In this document: positions 13,371 through 20,116 of the stretch, piece by piece | Layout: each line of letters begins with the position of its first letter | Position numbering within the stretch: the first letter of the stretch is position 1 | Virus record (IMG/VR): IMGVR_UViG_3300011115_000323 | Location: 1 to 29,860 of that record | Strand: one strand, 5' to 3' | Length of the DNA: 29,860 bases | Origin: a virus | Translations under genes and position numbers: made by a program | The notes under the pieces: model-generated | Database searches by the model: none | What the model saw: the letters and a program-made list of their open reading frames with translations, nothing else | What the model was told of the DNA's origin: nothing

Positions 13371-13730
13371 TTAGATCTCACAGAACGTGGCTTGGATGGT
13401 AACGGAAGACGTGTTTGCTAGGAGATACAACGTCGCGCTCACGTATGGCATTAACAGCGTCTCGCCAGCGGGAATCCGCATCGTGTAAGTGCCCGAGACA
13501 AAGCCAAGCTCAACATAGTTGGTGCTGTCCAGATTGGCGATCAGAAGCTTGTACGGACTAGCCACATCAACTGGAACGTCAAGAGCCTCAACGGTGGTTC
13601 CAATCAACTGGGTTTGTGAACCCATATCGACTCCGGCCATCGTTGCGGATTTAGTGTAGGTTACGCTCGGTAAGTAAGCTCCACCTTTGGAAGCGTACAA
13701 ACGAGCCGTCATTTGAATTTCGTCAGCCAT
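13371..13730 (-). CDS. Tail-operon paralogue A (119 aa)
   Basis: 119 residues, the tandem sister of the 121-residue gene just downstream (same ARLYASK, DMG, PYK-x-LI, NLD, IPAGE and terminal CEI landmarks). The pair arose by duplication, either in this phage line or an ancestor; the divergence shows it is not recent. All-beta and without membrane segments, so a small tail-tip, decoration or fibre-base protein is plausible. Confidence 0.65.
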   Translation of the reverse strand: MADEIQMTARLYASKGGAYLPSVTYTKSATMAGVDMGSQTQLIGTTVEALDVPVDVASPYKLLIANLDSTNYVELGFVSGTYTMRIPAGETLLMPYVSATLYLLANTSSVTIQATFCEI

Positions 13731-13741
13731 GTTATGTTAGG

Positions 13742-14626
13742 TTAGATTGTAGGTGTTAGAGTGTCTACCGGATAAACAAAAGTGTCCCAAGCAGCAAATG
13801 TCCAAGTCTCATTTCTCTCAACTTGGTTTGTTTTAACGACTAAAGAAGTCGAGTCGTTTACTTTCAACCAAGCCCAAGCAGTTGCTTTTGGTGTTAAGTT
13901 TGGATCTGCTGGAGGCTTTGGCATCATTAATCTGACGTAAGATGGAAATTTATTCAAATTAGACAAAAATGTTCCCGTGTAAATCACTGGAATAAACGAA
14001 GGTGATTTAGGCAGTCCATTCAATCCAGAATAATTTGATATCCTAGTTAAAGAGACTCTTGATGTCTGAAAGCTGGTTTGACCGCGAGCAAATTTAACAA
14101 CAAGCTCTGCCGCAATTGGAAACAAAGTTTCTGAGAATGTAAGCTTATTGTTTTTGGGATCTTCACCAGCAAACTTAATGGCTCCATAGTAATCTCCTTC
14201 TGTTGCTCCGGTTCCAAAAGTTTCAACAAACTTTTTGGCTTCTGCTCTTACCTTTGCTAAATCAAATAAAGAAGCATCAATGTATTCTGTTCTGAACTCA
14301 TATCGAAACGATGGTGTTTCATCAGTAAGGCTTTGTTCAGTTACAGGTGCCGGAGTTGTGGCTGCTCCATTGTTCAGAGCATAGTCTACAGGAACAGCAC
14401 TCCCGCTATAAGTAACAGTGGCTTCAGAATACGGACCGTTTTCGGTTATCTGATATTTTCCACCAGCCAGAACCCACGCAAGTGAAGCAATCCGCAAAGC
14501 GTCTTTGCTGCCTCTGTATTTGTAAGTAACAACCAATCCAGTTCCATCTCCGCTGGTAGATTCACGAGATATTTCAATGAATTGGTAAGTATCTGGATTT
14601 ATTACTGAGCTTTTGACGGTTGCCAT
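13742..14626 (-). CDS. Tail protein candidate of unknown family (294 aa)
   Basis: A 294-residue protein directly after the tape measure gene, the slot usually held by distal tail or baseplate proteins. Its sequence is beta-rich and Thr/Ser/Tyr-rich, ending ETWTFAAWDTFVYPVDTL. I see no diagnostic motif of lambda L/M or Dit, so the assignment rests on position alone. It shares the AT-rich base use of the 10.1-15.7 kb block. The start has an AGAGAAT purine stretch 4 nt upstream. Confidence 0.6.
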   Translation of the reverse strand: MATVKSSVINPDTYQFIEISRESTSGDGTGLVVTYKYRGSKDALRIASLAWVLAGGKYQITENGPYSEATVTYSGSAVPVDYALNNGAATTPAPVTEQSLTDETPSFRYEFRTEYIDASLFDLAKVRAEAKKFVETFGTGATEGDYYGAIKFAGEDPKNNKLTFSETLFPIAAELVVKFARGQTSFQTSRVSLTRISNYSGLNGLPKSPSFIPVIYTGTFLSNLNKFPSYVRLMMPKPPADPNLTPKATAWAWLKVNDSTSLVVKTNQVERNETWTFAAWDTFVYPVDTLTPTI

Positions 14627-14627
14627 A

Positions 14628-15686
14628 TTATTCTCTTGAAATCACTTGGGCCGTTGTTGCGCTACTCTTGGCAATCAGTTTGAGTTGAATTGTCTGCTCA
14701 ATGGCTTGTTTGATTGCGGAATCTTGACCGCTTTGGAATCCAGTAAATCCACCAATCCGAGCAAGTGAGTCTTGCGCTCCACCAAAAGAAAACTTTTGAC
14801 CAGCCGTCTGCTGATAGGTCATTTCCGGTGCTGAGTATTTGCTTCCAATAGGTTTTTCCGGTGTTATTGGTTTGTTTTCGCCAAACAATTCAGCGACGGC
14901 AAACGCTGGTGACATTAACCCAACAGAAAGAGTTGAAAAGAATCTTGCCCAACTTCCTCCTCCAAGCAATTTAGACCCTTTGTCAATTTGCTTATTAAGT
15001 TCAGACATCAATCTTGCTGCGTAGCTTAAAACTGGAAGAGATGTAACCTGAGATTGTTTAATTAACAAATCCATTTGATCGTTAAATCTCTCAATGTTCT
15101 TAATGTCTTCAGCTTTGAACAGATCAATTGGGCCTAAGTCTTTAATTGTTCCTGCCGCCATTGCTGCTTTTGTAAGCTTAAGACCAAGCAAATCAGCAGC
15201 CGCTGCCATTAACTCAGCGTTGTTTCTGTTGGCATTTAGAATTACACCAATACGAACCAGCACTTGCTCGCTTCCAAGTGAAGCGTTGGATAAGTCTGTT
15301 ACACTTATTCCAAGCCTTTCAAATGCTGCTAGTTGCGCTCCATTTCCAGACAAAGCAGATGTGCGAGCATCATTTACTCTAGCGATTGCACTTGCTACGG
15401 ATTCGAATTTTACTCCGTATAACTGCGCTGCCATTTGAAACCTCTGAACATCATCCGTTGAGATATTTAGTTGCTCCGAGAGTTCTCCAACACGATCCGC
15501 AGCTTGAACAATTGAATGAGCGAATCCTGTTACGGCAGCAACAGACAAAGCTCCAGCGAGCCTACTTGTTACAGCGGACTTAAAGCTTGATCCAAACTTC
15601 TCACTAATACTTTGGGCGCGTTTCACGCCCATTTCAAAATCGGATGAATCAATTCCGAGCTTTACCAACATTGAGAGAATACCCAT
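14628..15686 (-). CDS. Tail tape measure protein (short, 352 aa)
   Basis: The helical ruler that sets tail length and carries the genome-delivery segment. The N-terminus has the usual MLVKLGIDSSDFEMGVKRAQ start followed by SISEKFGSSFKSA, then a long helical region with the typical LSEQLNISTDDVQRFQMAAQ block, and a hydrophobic segment (FFSTLSVGLMSPAFAVAELF, about residues 248-267). At 352 residues it is short; at about 0.15 nm per residue it predicts a tail near 50 nm (a family rule of thumb, not a measurement). It lies between the chaperone candidate and the 294-residue tail gene. Confidence 0.85.
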   Translation of the reverse strand: MGILSMLVKLGIDSSDFEMGVKRAQSISEKFGSSFKSAVTSRLAGALSVAAVTGFAHSIVQAADRVGELSEQLNISTDDVQRFQMAAQLYGVKFESVASAIARVNDARTSALSGNGAQLAAFERLGISVTDLSNASLGSEQVLVRIGVILNANRNNAELMAAAADLLGLKLTKAAMAAGTIKDLGPIDLFKAEDIKNIERFNDQMDLLIKQSQVTSLPVLSYAARLMSELNKQIDKGSKLLGGGSWARFFSTLSVGLMSPAFAVAELFGENKPITPEKPIGSKYSAPEMTYQQTAGQKFSFGGAQDSLARIGGFTGFQSGQDSAIKQAIEQTIQLKLIAKSSATTAQVISRE

Positions 15687-15687
15687 A

Positions 15688-16239
15688 TCAGTTAGATTGT
15701 TGGCTTTGCCACACAGCTTCGCTTTGGTCGTCCCACAACTGAACTTGCCCCATCATCTCTGCGTGAGCTAAGATCAGCCTTTCTGCGTCACCGAGAGGCA
15801 TCCTTACGGCATCGTCTGGTCCAATTCCAATATTGAGACAACCGACAAGCACTCGCTCGGTCCACGGCATTGCGGGACGCTTAGACTTAGCTCCTGCTTC
15901 CATCAACACCTCGGGAGCGGTTGATTGCTCTTTGAGCCATAGCTGGAATTTGTCGGACTCAACCATCAGGTTCATCCGTTGAATCCGTTTTCCCCAAATC
16001 CAAAGCGCAAGATCTCTCCAGATCGATTTGATCGATTTGATCGACTCCAGCGGAGACTGTGAGCAAACAAGCACAGCCTCCGCTAGATCGCTGGAGGAGA
16101 TCTCACCGCCTAAGACATACGGAGAGCGCAAACGCTGCAAAACAATCGCATGACCTACCGTGTAGGGGACGAGTCGAACTCCCAATACCACTGGTAATGG
16201 AGGTCCGGTCTCTGCGAATATCTTTGCAAGTTCTGACAC
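15688..16239 (-). CDS. Putative tail assembly chaperone
   Basis: A 183-residue, mostly helical protein in the slot between tail tube and tape measure, where phages of this type encode the chaperone that coats the tape measure (lambda G). It starts with GTG two bases after the tail-tube stop. Motifs such as SSDLAEAVLVCSQSPLESI and AERLILAHAEMMGQVQLWDD suit a chaperone or a portal-like gp24-type protein; I see no frameshift sequence joining it to a second frame, unlike lambda G/GT. The call rests on position. Confidence 0.55.
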   Translation of the reverse strand: MSELAKIFAETGPPLPVVLGVRLVPYTVGHAIVLQRLRSPYVLGGEISSSDLAEAVLVCSQSPLESIKSIKSIWRDLALWIWGKRIQRMNLMVESDKFQLWLKEQSTAPEVLMEAGAKSKRPAMPWTERVLVGCLNIGIGPDDAVRMPLGDAERLILAHAEMMGQVQLWDDQSEAVWQSQQSN

Positions 16240-16241
16240 GA

Positions 16242-16709
16242 TTACAGAGTGAAGACCGTAGCGGTTCCGGCCAGAGAAGGATACTTGGTCAAAGTGACGG
16301 TAACCATAGCTTTACCGCTGGAAGTGAACTTGACGCTTCCACCGCCGGAATAAACGTAATCACCATTGATAGTAGCACCTCCGTAAGTGGTAGCGTCAGC
16401 ACCGGCAATAGTAGCGTAACCATTCACATTAGGCAAAGACGAGCAAGTCAAAGCCAGCGCAGCACTAGTTGAGCTACTAGGGATGAATGTGATATTAAGG
16501 GAAATCCGTTCATTAGCCGAAATTTGAGCGACAACCTCACCGGATGAGTTTTTGATCTGCTCAACGTCCGCTTCATGCGTTACATCATAGCTTTCTATGC
16601 TGCTGATTGCGCCACTAAGAGCAGATCCTGGAGATACTCCAGTTTGATTAAAAAGCTGAATCGTCCCCTTAGATCCGTAGACTAGGGCTAGACCTTTTGA
16701 TGTTGCCAT
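16242..16709 (-). CDS. Major tail tube protein
   Basis: A 155-residue all-beta protein, Ser/Thr/Ala/Gly-rich, starting MATSKGLALVYGSKGTIQLF and ending LTKYPSLAGTATVFTL. Its size, composition and the place upstream of chaperone and tape measure fit the tail tube subunit, which stacks in hexameric rings. The segment ISSIESYDVTHEADVEQIKN resembles the tube-fold strand and loop known from many siphoviruses and T6SS Hcp relatives. The start follows aacaacccaacaac, an A/C-rich leader of a kind also seen before the presumed internal capsid start, as expected for a high-copy protein. Confidence 0.7.
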   Translation of the reverse strand: MATSKGLALVYGSKGTIQLFNQTGVSPGSALSGAISSIESYDVTHEADVEQIKNSSGEVVAQISANERISLNITFIPSSSTSAALALTCSSLPNVNGYATIAGADATTYGGATINGDYVYSGGGSVKFTSSGKAMVTVTLTKYPSLAGTATVFTL

Positions 16710-16721
16710 GTTGTTGGGTTG

Positions 16722-17207
16722 TTAAATCGTGTTTGCTGCTGCGAAAATTGTCATGGAACGCGAAAAAGTTCTAGCTCTTTCGCTGATGTCGTTAATACCA
16801 AAGTCAACTGGAACCGCGAATTGCGCGTTGTAACCTCCAGATGGGTTGGTGTCGTCTGCGTTCAACTCCGCAATGTTTCCATCGACGTAGAGGTATTGGA
16901 GAAGATTCTCAAAGATTTGAACGATAGCTAGCAACTGATATTCAGCCGTATCGTCTGCCGATAACTGGAGCGTAGCGGTTACGTCAACCTCACAAGTGCG
17001 GTCTAGCGGATGCACCGGAACCGCAGTTGATGCGCGGACAACAATGCGCGGAAACGCTGGCATTGAGTCTTCTAAGTCTTGATCAGCAAACGCACCGTGA
17101 CCGTAACTGGTGAGACAAGTGGGAGTCCCAATAGGAGACGCAGACCAGTCTTCAGCGGCTAGCCAGTCAACAAGAGCGCGTTCAGTGCGTAGAGCTACAG
17201 CGTTCAT
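16722..17207 (-). CDS. Tail terminator / neck protein candidate
   Basis: A 161-residue protein upstream of the tail tube gene. Its start (TERALVDWLAAEDW), the conserved FPRIVVRAS strand, the EVDVTATLQLSADD strand and the later LLAIVQIFENLLQYLYVDG helix match the outline of tail terminator proteins of the lambda U / phage minor-tail type, which cap the tube and join it to the head. ATGA overlap with the upstream gene. No single diagnostic residue, so the call is moderately sure. Confidence 0.6.
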   Translation of the reverse strand: MNAVALRTERALVDWLAAEDWSASPIGTPTCLTSYGHGAFADQDLEDSMPAFPRIVVRASTAVPVHPLDRTCEVDVTATLQLSADDTAEYQLLAIVQIFENLLQYLYVDGNIAELNADDTNPSGGYNAQFAVPVDFGINDISERARTFSRSMTIFAAANTI

Positions 17208-17986
17208 GTTACTGTTATTCCTTTGGATTCTGAGCCATCAAAAGCGGCTTGCAGTGCTGCGGCAATGTGGTTTTCAAGCTCACGAGCTTCATCGTTGTAA
17301 GCTTGTTGCATCGCTCTAGAGTAAATTGCTTCTACGTTTCCAATCTGATTGTCGGCCAATCCAATGTTCATGCGAACATGACTCGATGGGTTGAATCCGG
17401 CTTTAGCGTTGAATGCGTAGGCGGAAGATCCTCGATGCATTGAGACATTCTCTTGAGGCAAACCGTATTGATTGGCGAGACTGATCAACGCAGCGTTTCC
17501 CGCTACTGATTTAACACCAGCGGAACCCTTTTTTGCTCGTCGAGTTCCACCAAATTGTTGGAAGGATGGCGACAACTTCTTGATGGCTTTGGTTACAGCA
17601 GACTTGAGGTAACCAACAGAACCAGCAGCGCGGCGGCGTAACGCTCCCGCAGCGTCTCGCATATCTTGACCGTAGAGACCGGGTTTTCCTGCTTTAGCGT
17701 TCTTGGCTTGAGCGATTAAGTGGACCACTCGCAATTGTCGAGATTTACCAACTCGCTTGCCGGTCTTCTTATCAAAGCGATCCGCTCCAACTGGTCTGTT
17801 GAAGTAATCGAGAATCTTGTTTCTAGCCGCTTGTGGCGACTTAGGAGGAAGCAAGCAATACAGCCGCAGCATCAAGTAAAACGTGCGAGCGTTGACCGCA
17901 TCAGCCAGAGATCGCTTGGTCTTCGGGAGGTACTCCTTCCAAGCAGCGTCAAACCGTGATGTATCTACTTTGACGGTTGGATTCAT
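17204..17986 (-). CDS. HK97 gp10-like tail-completion protein
   Basis: A 260-residue basic protein placed between the connector and the tail terminator candidate. It begins VKVDTSRFDAAWKEYL, has a basic middle (RRRAAGSVGYLKSAVTKAIK) and a C-terminal EARELENHIAAALQAAFDG helix. This plan, with a first helix, a Lys/Arg-rich body and a late amphipathic helix, is that of gp10-type proteins that join tail to head. It is longer than the usual about 130-150 residues because of a central basic insertion. ATGA overlaps on both sides. Confidence 0.6.
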   Translation of the reverse strand: MNPTVKVDTSRFDAAWKEYLPKTKRSLADAVNARTFYLMLRLYCLLPPKSPQAARNKILDYFNRPVGADRFDKKTGKRVGKSRQLRVVHLIAQAKNAKAGKPGLYGQDMRDAAGALRRRAAGSVGYLKSAVTKAIKKLSPSFQQFGGTRRAKKGSAGVKSVAGNAALISLANQYGLPQENVSMHRGSSAYAFNAKAGFNPSSHVRMNIGLADNQIGNVEAIYSRAMQQAYNDEARELENHIAAALQAAFDGSESKGITVT

Positions 17987-18438
17987 TTGGTTTTAGACCC
18001 AAGCTCAAGAGCGTAATAAGCTCCAGATCCATCGCGTTTGGCGGACATAATCCGCATCTGGCGACCATCGTAAGTGAGAAGGCGACCGACAACCGGCAGC
18101 ATCTTACCAAAAGTCAGCAGCAAGCGATCAGTGTTCTCTTGCAACAACAAGCTCCCGCTCTCCTGCAAGAGTCGGTCAGCGTTAACTCCAACATCACAAG
18201 ACCAGACCGCAGCGTCAACGGTTACTAGCGTGGAGTCAGCTAGTCGCCAGTCGGAGAACTTAACAAGAACTCGCGCTTGGACGTTATCCTGAAACCCACC
18301 GGAGATAACCGAGTTAGCGTCAGTGATCGCAGCCGGTAAACAGCGCACCAGCACTCCCTGCCAGAGAAACGATGGATTCCCCATCGCGCTCTGTAGCACA
18401 GACATCCCCAACTGGAGGCTGGTAGCAATCAGATTCAC
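17983..18438 (-). CDS. Head-tail connector (stopper) candidate with QE-repeat loop
   Basis: A 151-residue protein starting with GTG overlapping the previous stop (GTGA). The C-terminal GRLLTYDGRQMRIMSAKRDG and YYALELGS strands are typical of small beta-barrel head-tail joining proteins. A peculiar insertion, DRLLQESGSLLLQENTDRLL at about residues 88-107, repeats LLQE twice; a related repeat occurs in the 76-residue protein at 21725-21955. Neck position downstream of the fibre island and upstream of the gp10-like gene supports the call. Confidence 0.6.
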   Translation of the reverse strand: MNLIATSLQLGMSVLQSAMGNPSFLWQGVLVRCLPAAITDANSVISGGFQDNVQARVLVKFSDWRLADSTLVTVDAAVWSCDVGVNADRLLQESGSLLLQENTDRLLLTFGKMLPVVGRLLTYDGRQMRIMSAKRDGSGAYYALELGSKTK

Positions 18439-18935
18439 GAAGTGAAGTATGTGCCAGTTACAATAACTCTGGAGGTCGCTTGAAGGTGACCAGCAAGACT
18501 CGTTGCAGATCCAGTCTCAAACGCTGATAACTCGCAATAGCTGGTACCGTTGATGGCTCTAGCAATGACCGCAGTCTTGGCTTGATTGGTTCCATTAGTC
18601 AGCCAGACAGCAAACGCTGCTTCGTACAAGACCGGATCGGGGAGGCTCAAGCGGAGATTGCCGGTCGCGCTACCAGTCACTGAATTAACCGTTAGATCAG
18701 CGGTAAAAGTTGAGACAAAACCAATTGAAGTGTGACGAGCCGTATTGGTGGTAATTGCAAACGTTCTACCACCACCAGAATCAGTCAGCGTAGGAACCCA
18801 CGTTGATGGGGAAACCAGCGGGAGTGCAGCATACAACTCGGTAAAGTTGTCGTTAGATTTAATCCAACTGCCGCGCAACGTATCACCGTTGTTGTCGTTT
18901 GCGGTTGATCCGACATTAATAACTTGTTGTGACAT
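18435..18935 (-). CDS. Small fibre-like virion protein
   Basis: A 166-residue beta-rich protein. Its N-terminus, VINVGSTANDNNGDTLRGSW, followed by IKSNDNFTELYAAL, is a motif I know from the anchoring ends of many phage tail fibres and head fibres (N-x-G-x-x-ANDxxGDTLR, then a helix ending in NFTELY). The rest could form a trimeric receptor-binding or head-domain barrel. It follows the lipoprotein gene by 1 nt. With no S74 tail it is probably a separate spike or attachment protein. Confidence 0.65.
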   Translation of the reverse strand: MSQQVINVGSTANDNNGDTLRGSWIKSNDNFTELYAALPLVSPSTWVPTLTDSGGGRTFAITTNTARHTSIGFVSTFTADLTVNSVTGSATGNLRLSLPDPVLYEAAFAVWLTNGTNQAKTAVIARAINGTSYCELSAFETGSATSLAGHLQATSRVIVTGTYFTS

Positions 18936-18936
18936 A

Positions 18937-19194
18937 TCAGTCTTTCGGCAATGCGTACCAACCCTCGGGAAGCGTTATCCGGTTGCTGGAGCGCACAGAA
19001 ACACCGTCCGCACCTTTGACCCACACTCGCGCTTTAACGCTCTCAGCGAGCCTTACCGGCTCACCGTGAGGTACCATAACCACGCGAGACCCACAGCCGC
19101 AACTAGCGATCAGACTTAGCAATACGATCCAGCAACTTCTTTTTGAGGTCTGGGTCTCGTTTTGCGTCTTCAACGGTAGGCGGTGTTTGAACAA
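18937..19194 (-). CDS. Outer-membrane spanin-like lipoprotein
   Basis: An 85-residue protein with a basic n-region, a hydrophobic stretch WIVLLSLIAS and a lipobox I-A-S-C at Cys32, followed by a globular part (RVVMVPHGEPVRLAESVKAR, then VWVKGADGV and NRITLPEGWYALP). Cys32 would be lipid-modified and the protein placed in a membrane. Lying partly inside the preceding 47-codon gene, in another frame, and downstream of two holin-like genes, it resembles Rz1-type o-spanins that fuse membranes at lysis. The ATG at 19194 gives a long 20-residue n-region; a TTG seven codons on would be shorter. An alternative is a virion or superinfection lipoprotein. Confidence 0.6.
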   Translation of the reverse strand: MFKHRLPLKTQNETQTSKRSCWIVLLSLIASCGCGSRVVMVPHGEPVRLAESVKARVWVKGADGVSVRSSNRITLPEGWYALPKD

Positions 19195-19246
19195 AACTAG
19201 TCAGCCACTTTAATAAAGCGGTAACGATCTGTTCGATGAAATTCAC
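19103..19246 (-). CDS. Short amphipathic-helix protein, lysis-cassette partner (47 aa)
   Basis: A 47-codon gene starting with GTG that overlaps the TGA of the upstream membrane gene (GTGA). It starts with a hydrophobic-amphipathic helix, VNFIEQIVTALLKWLTSFVQ, then TVEDAKRDPDLKKKLLDRI, a second charged helix. The lipoprotein gene begins inside it in a different reading frame over about 90 nt. The nested layout is that of Rz and Rz1, so an i-spanin role is possible, but there is no clean transmembrane span. Confidence 0.6.
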   Translation of the reverse strand: MNFIEQIVTALLKWLTSFVQTPPTVEDAKRDPDLKKKLLDRIAKSDR

Positions 19247-19425
19247 TCGGGCTTTTTGTCAGCGTCTTTGGCAGCGATCAAACCAATACCAGCAGTCACC
19301 GCTGCAATGGTCGCAGCAATGTCCAGATTGGTTGTAGGATCACCGTCGAAGGCAGCTTTGAGCGCACCGCCAATAGCAATCAGGATGGCACCTACACCGG
19401 CGAGAGTTGTTTTCGTGTTTTTCAT
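19243..19425 (-). CDS. Small two-helix membrane protein, holin-like (60 aa)
   Basis: Sixty residues with two hydrophobic segments, TLAGVGAILIAIGGALKAAF (about 7-26) and IAATIAAVTAGIGLIAAKD (about 36-54), joined by a short acidic loop (DGDPTTNLD), with a basic N-terminus and charged C-terminus. This is the layout of small class II holins and of a common group of small phage membrane proteins. Its ATG overlaps the previous gene as ATGA. Probably acts with the neighbouring 56-residue protein in inner-membrane permeabilisation. Confidence 0.7.
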   Translation of the reverse strand: MKNTKTTLAGVGAILIAIGGALKAAFDGDPTTNLDIAATIAAVTAGIGLIAAKDADKKPE

Positions 19426-19592
19426 TTTGAGCGGAATAATCGGAATGCACCGTAAATGGCGCAGGCTAAGCCAATCAGCGCGGTGATAAGCCGAACCCAG
19501 TCGGTTAGCTGTGGAATAAACGAAACAGCAGTAGCCCCTGCTGCCGCTGCTAGGGATACACCGGGGCTGGTGCTGCTGTTCGTTGGTTCCAT
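19422..19592 (-). CDS. Small holin candidate (56 aa)
   Basis: A 56-codon gene, TAATG-coupled upstream and ATGA-coupled downstream. The protein has two hydrophobic segments, VSLAAAAGATAVSFIPQL (about 12-29) and LITALIGLACAIYGAFRLF (about 35-53), with a basic C-terminal end (RLFRSK). Two short spans, small size and a charged tail are the marks of holins, which form the pores releasing the endolysin. Two holin-like genes in a row may be a holin and antiholin pair. Confidence 0.65.
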   Translation of the reverse strand: MEPTNSSTSPGVSLAAAAGATAVSFIPQLTDWVRLITALIGLACAIYGAFRLFRSK

Positions 19593-19744
19593 TACTCGGG
19601 CTTAGGGTTTTCGGCTTGCGTGATTAACAACTCGACCACTGGTACGGCGACCTTAGCGTTCTGGTAGCCACCGGCTTTGATGGCGATGTCGATGAGTTGC
19701 AGCACGGTGTTGAACTGCTCCTGAGTGAGTTCGATCTTGATCAT
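19592..19744 (-). CDS. Small conserved-type phage protein (50 aa)
   Basis: A 50-codon gene, start ATG overlapping the previous TGA (ATGA), stop TAA overlapping the holin start (TAATG). The protein MIKIELTQEQFNTVLQLIDI then AIKAGGYQNAKVAVPVVELL has a beta strand and a long helix. I know this form from small proteins downstream of fibre genes, but not its function. No membrane segment. Confidence 0.6.
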   Translation of the reverse strand: MIKIELTQEQFNTVLQLIDIAIKAGGYQNAKVAVPVVELLITQAENPKPE

Positions 19745-20112
19745 ACGGTCGGAGCATCGGCAACAACCTCAGGCTCGGCAACAACAACCGCCACCGGCTC
19801 CACCCACGGCAGCGGCAGCACAACCACGGGCGGGTTGATCTGGTCGTTGATCTGCGCGGTGACGTTGGCCTCAATCGCGGTCTGATCGACTCCGTTGGTG
19901 AAGCACCAGTCGAGAACTTGCTGCTCGGTCAGTTCGTTGTACGGAGTGAACGATCCGGTCGGCGGAGCGAACGAGCAGGAGCCGTAGCAGGTGCCGCTGT
20001 AGCTGTCCTGCGAGCCGTTGCACCTCCAGTCGGCGGTGATGACGACATCGGTGAGAGTGCCTTCGGTGGGTTTGCAGAGAAGGCGTTCGATGAGCCAAGA
20101 GATGGTGGGCAT
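19741..20112 (-). CDS. Fibre-associated small protein (DUF7936-like)
   Basis: A 123-residue protein encoded right after the S74 fibre. The first part (SWLIERLLCKPTEGTLTDVV then ITADWRCNG) and the segment FTPYNELTEQQVLDWCFTNG followed by a helix and a Pro-rich, Val-rich tail (PPVVVLPLPWVEP) match a small protein type I have often seen beside phage tail fibres and know as DUF7936-like; its function is unknown. Four cysteines in residues 50-70 may pair or bind metal. The start at 20112 lies 4 nt after the fibre stop. Confidence 0.6.
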   Translation of the reverse strand: MPTISWLIERLLCKPTEGTLTDVVITADWRCNGSQDSYSGTCYGSCSFAPPTGSFTPYNELTEQQVLDWCFTNGVDQTAIEANVTAQINDQINPPVVVLPLPWVEPVAVVVAEPEVVADAPTV

Positions 20113-20116
20113 AGGA

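Noticed and set aside
16230-16260. Programmed frameshift of the lambda G/GT type near the chaperone candidate
   Set aside because: I found no slippery heptamer followed by an overlapping second frame before the tape measure gene; the chaperone frame simply stops 2 nt before it.
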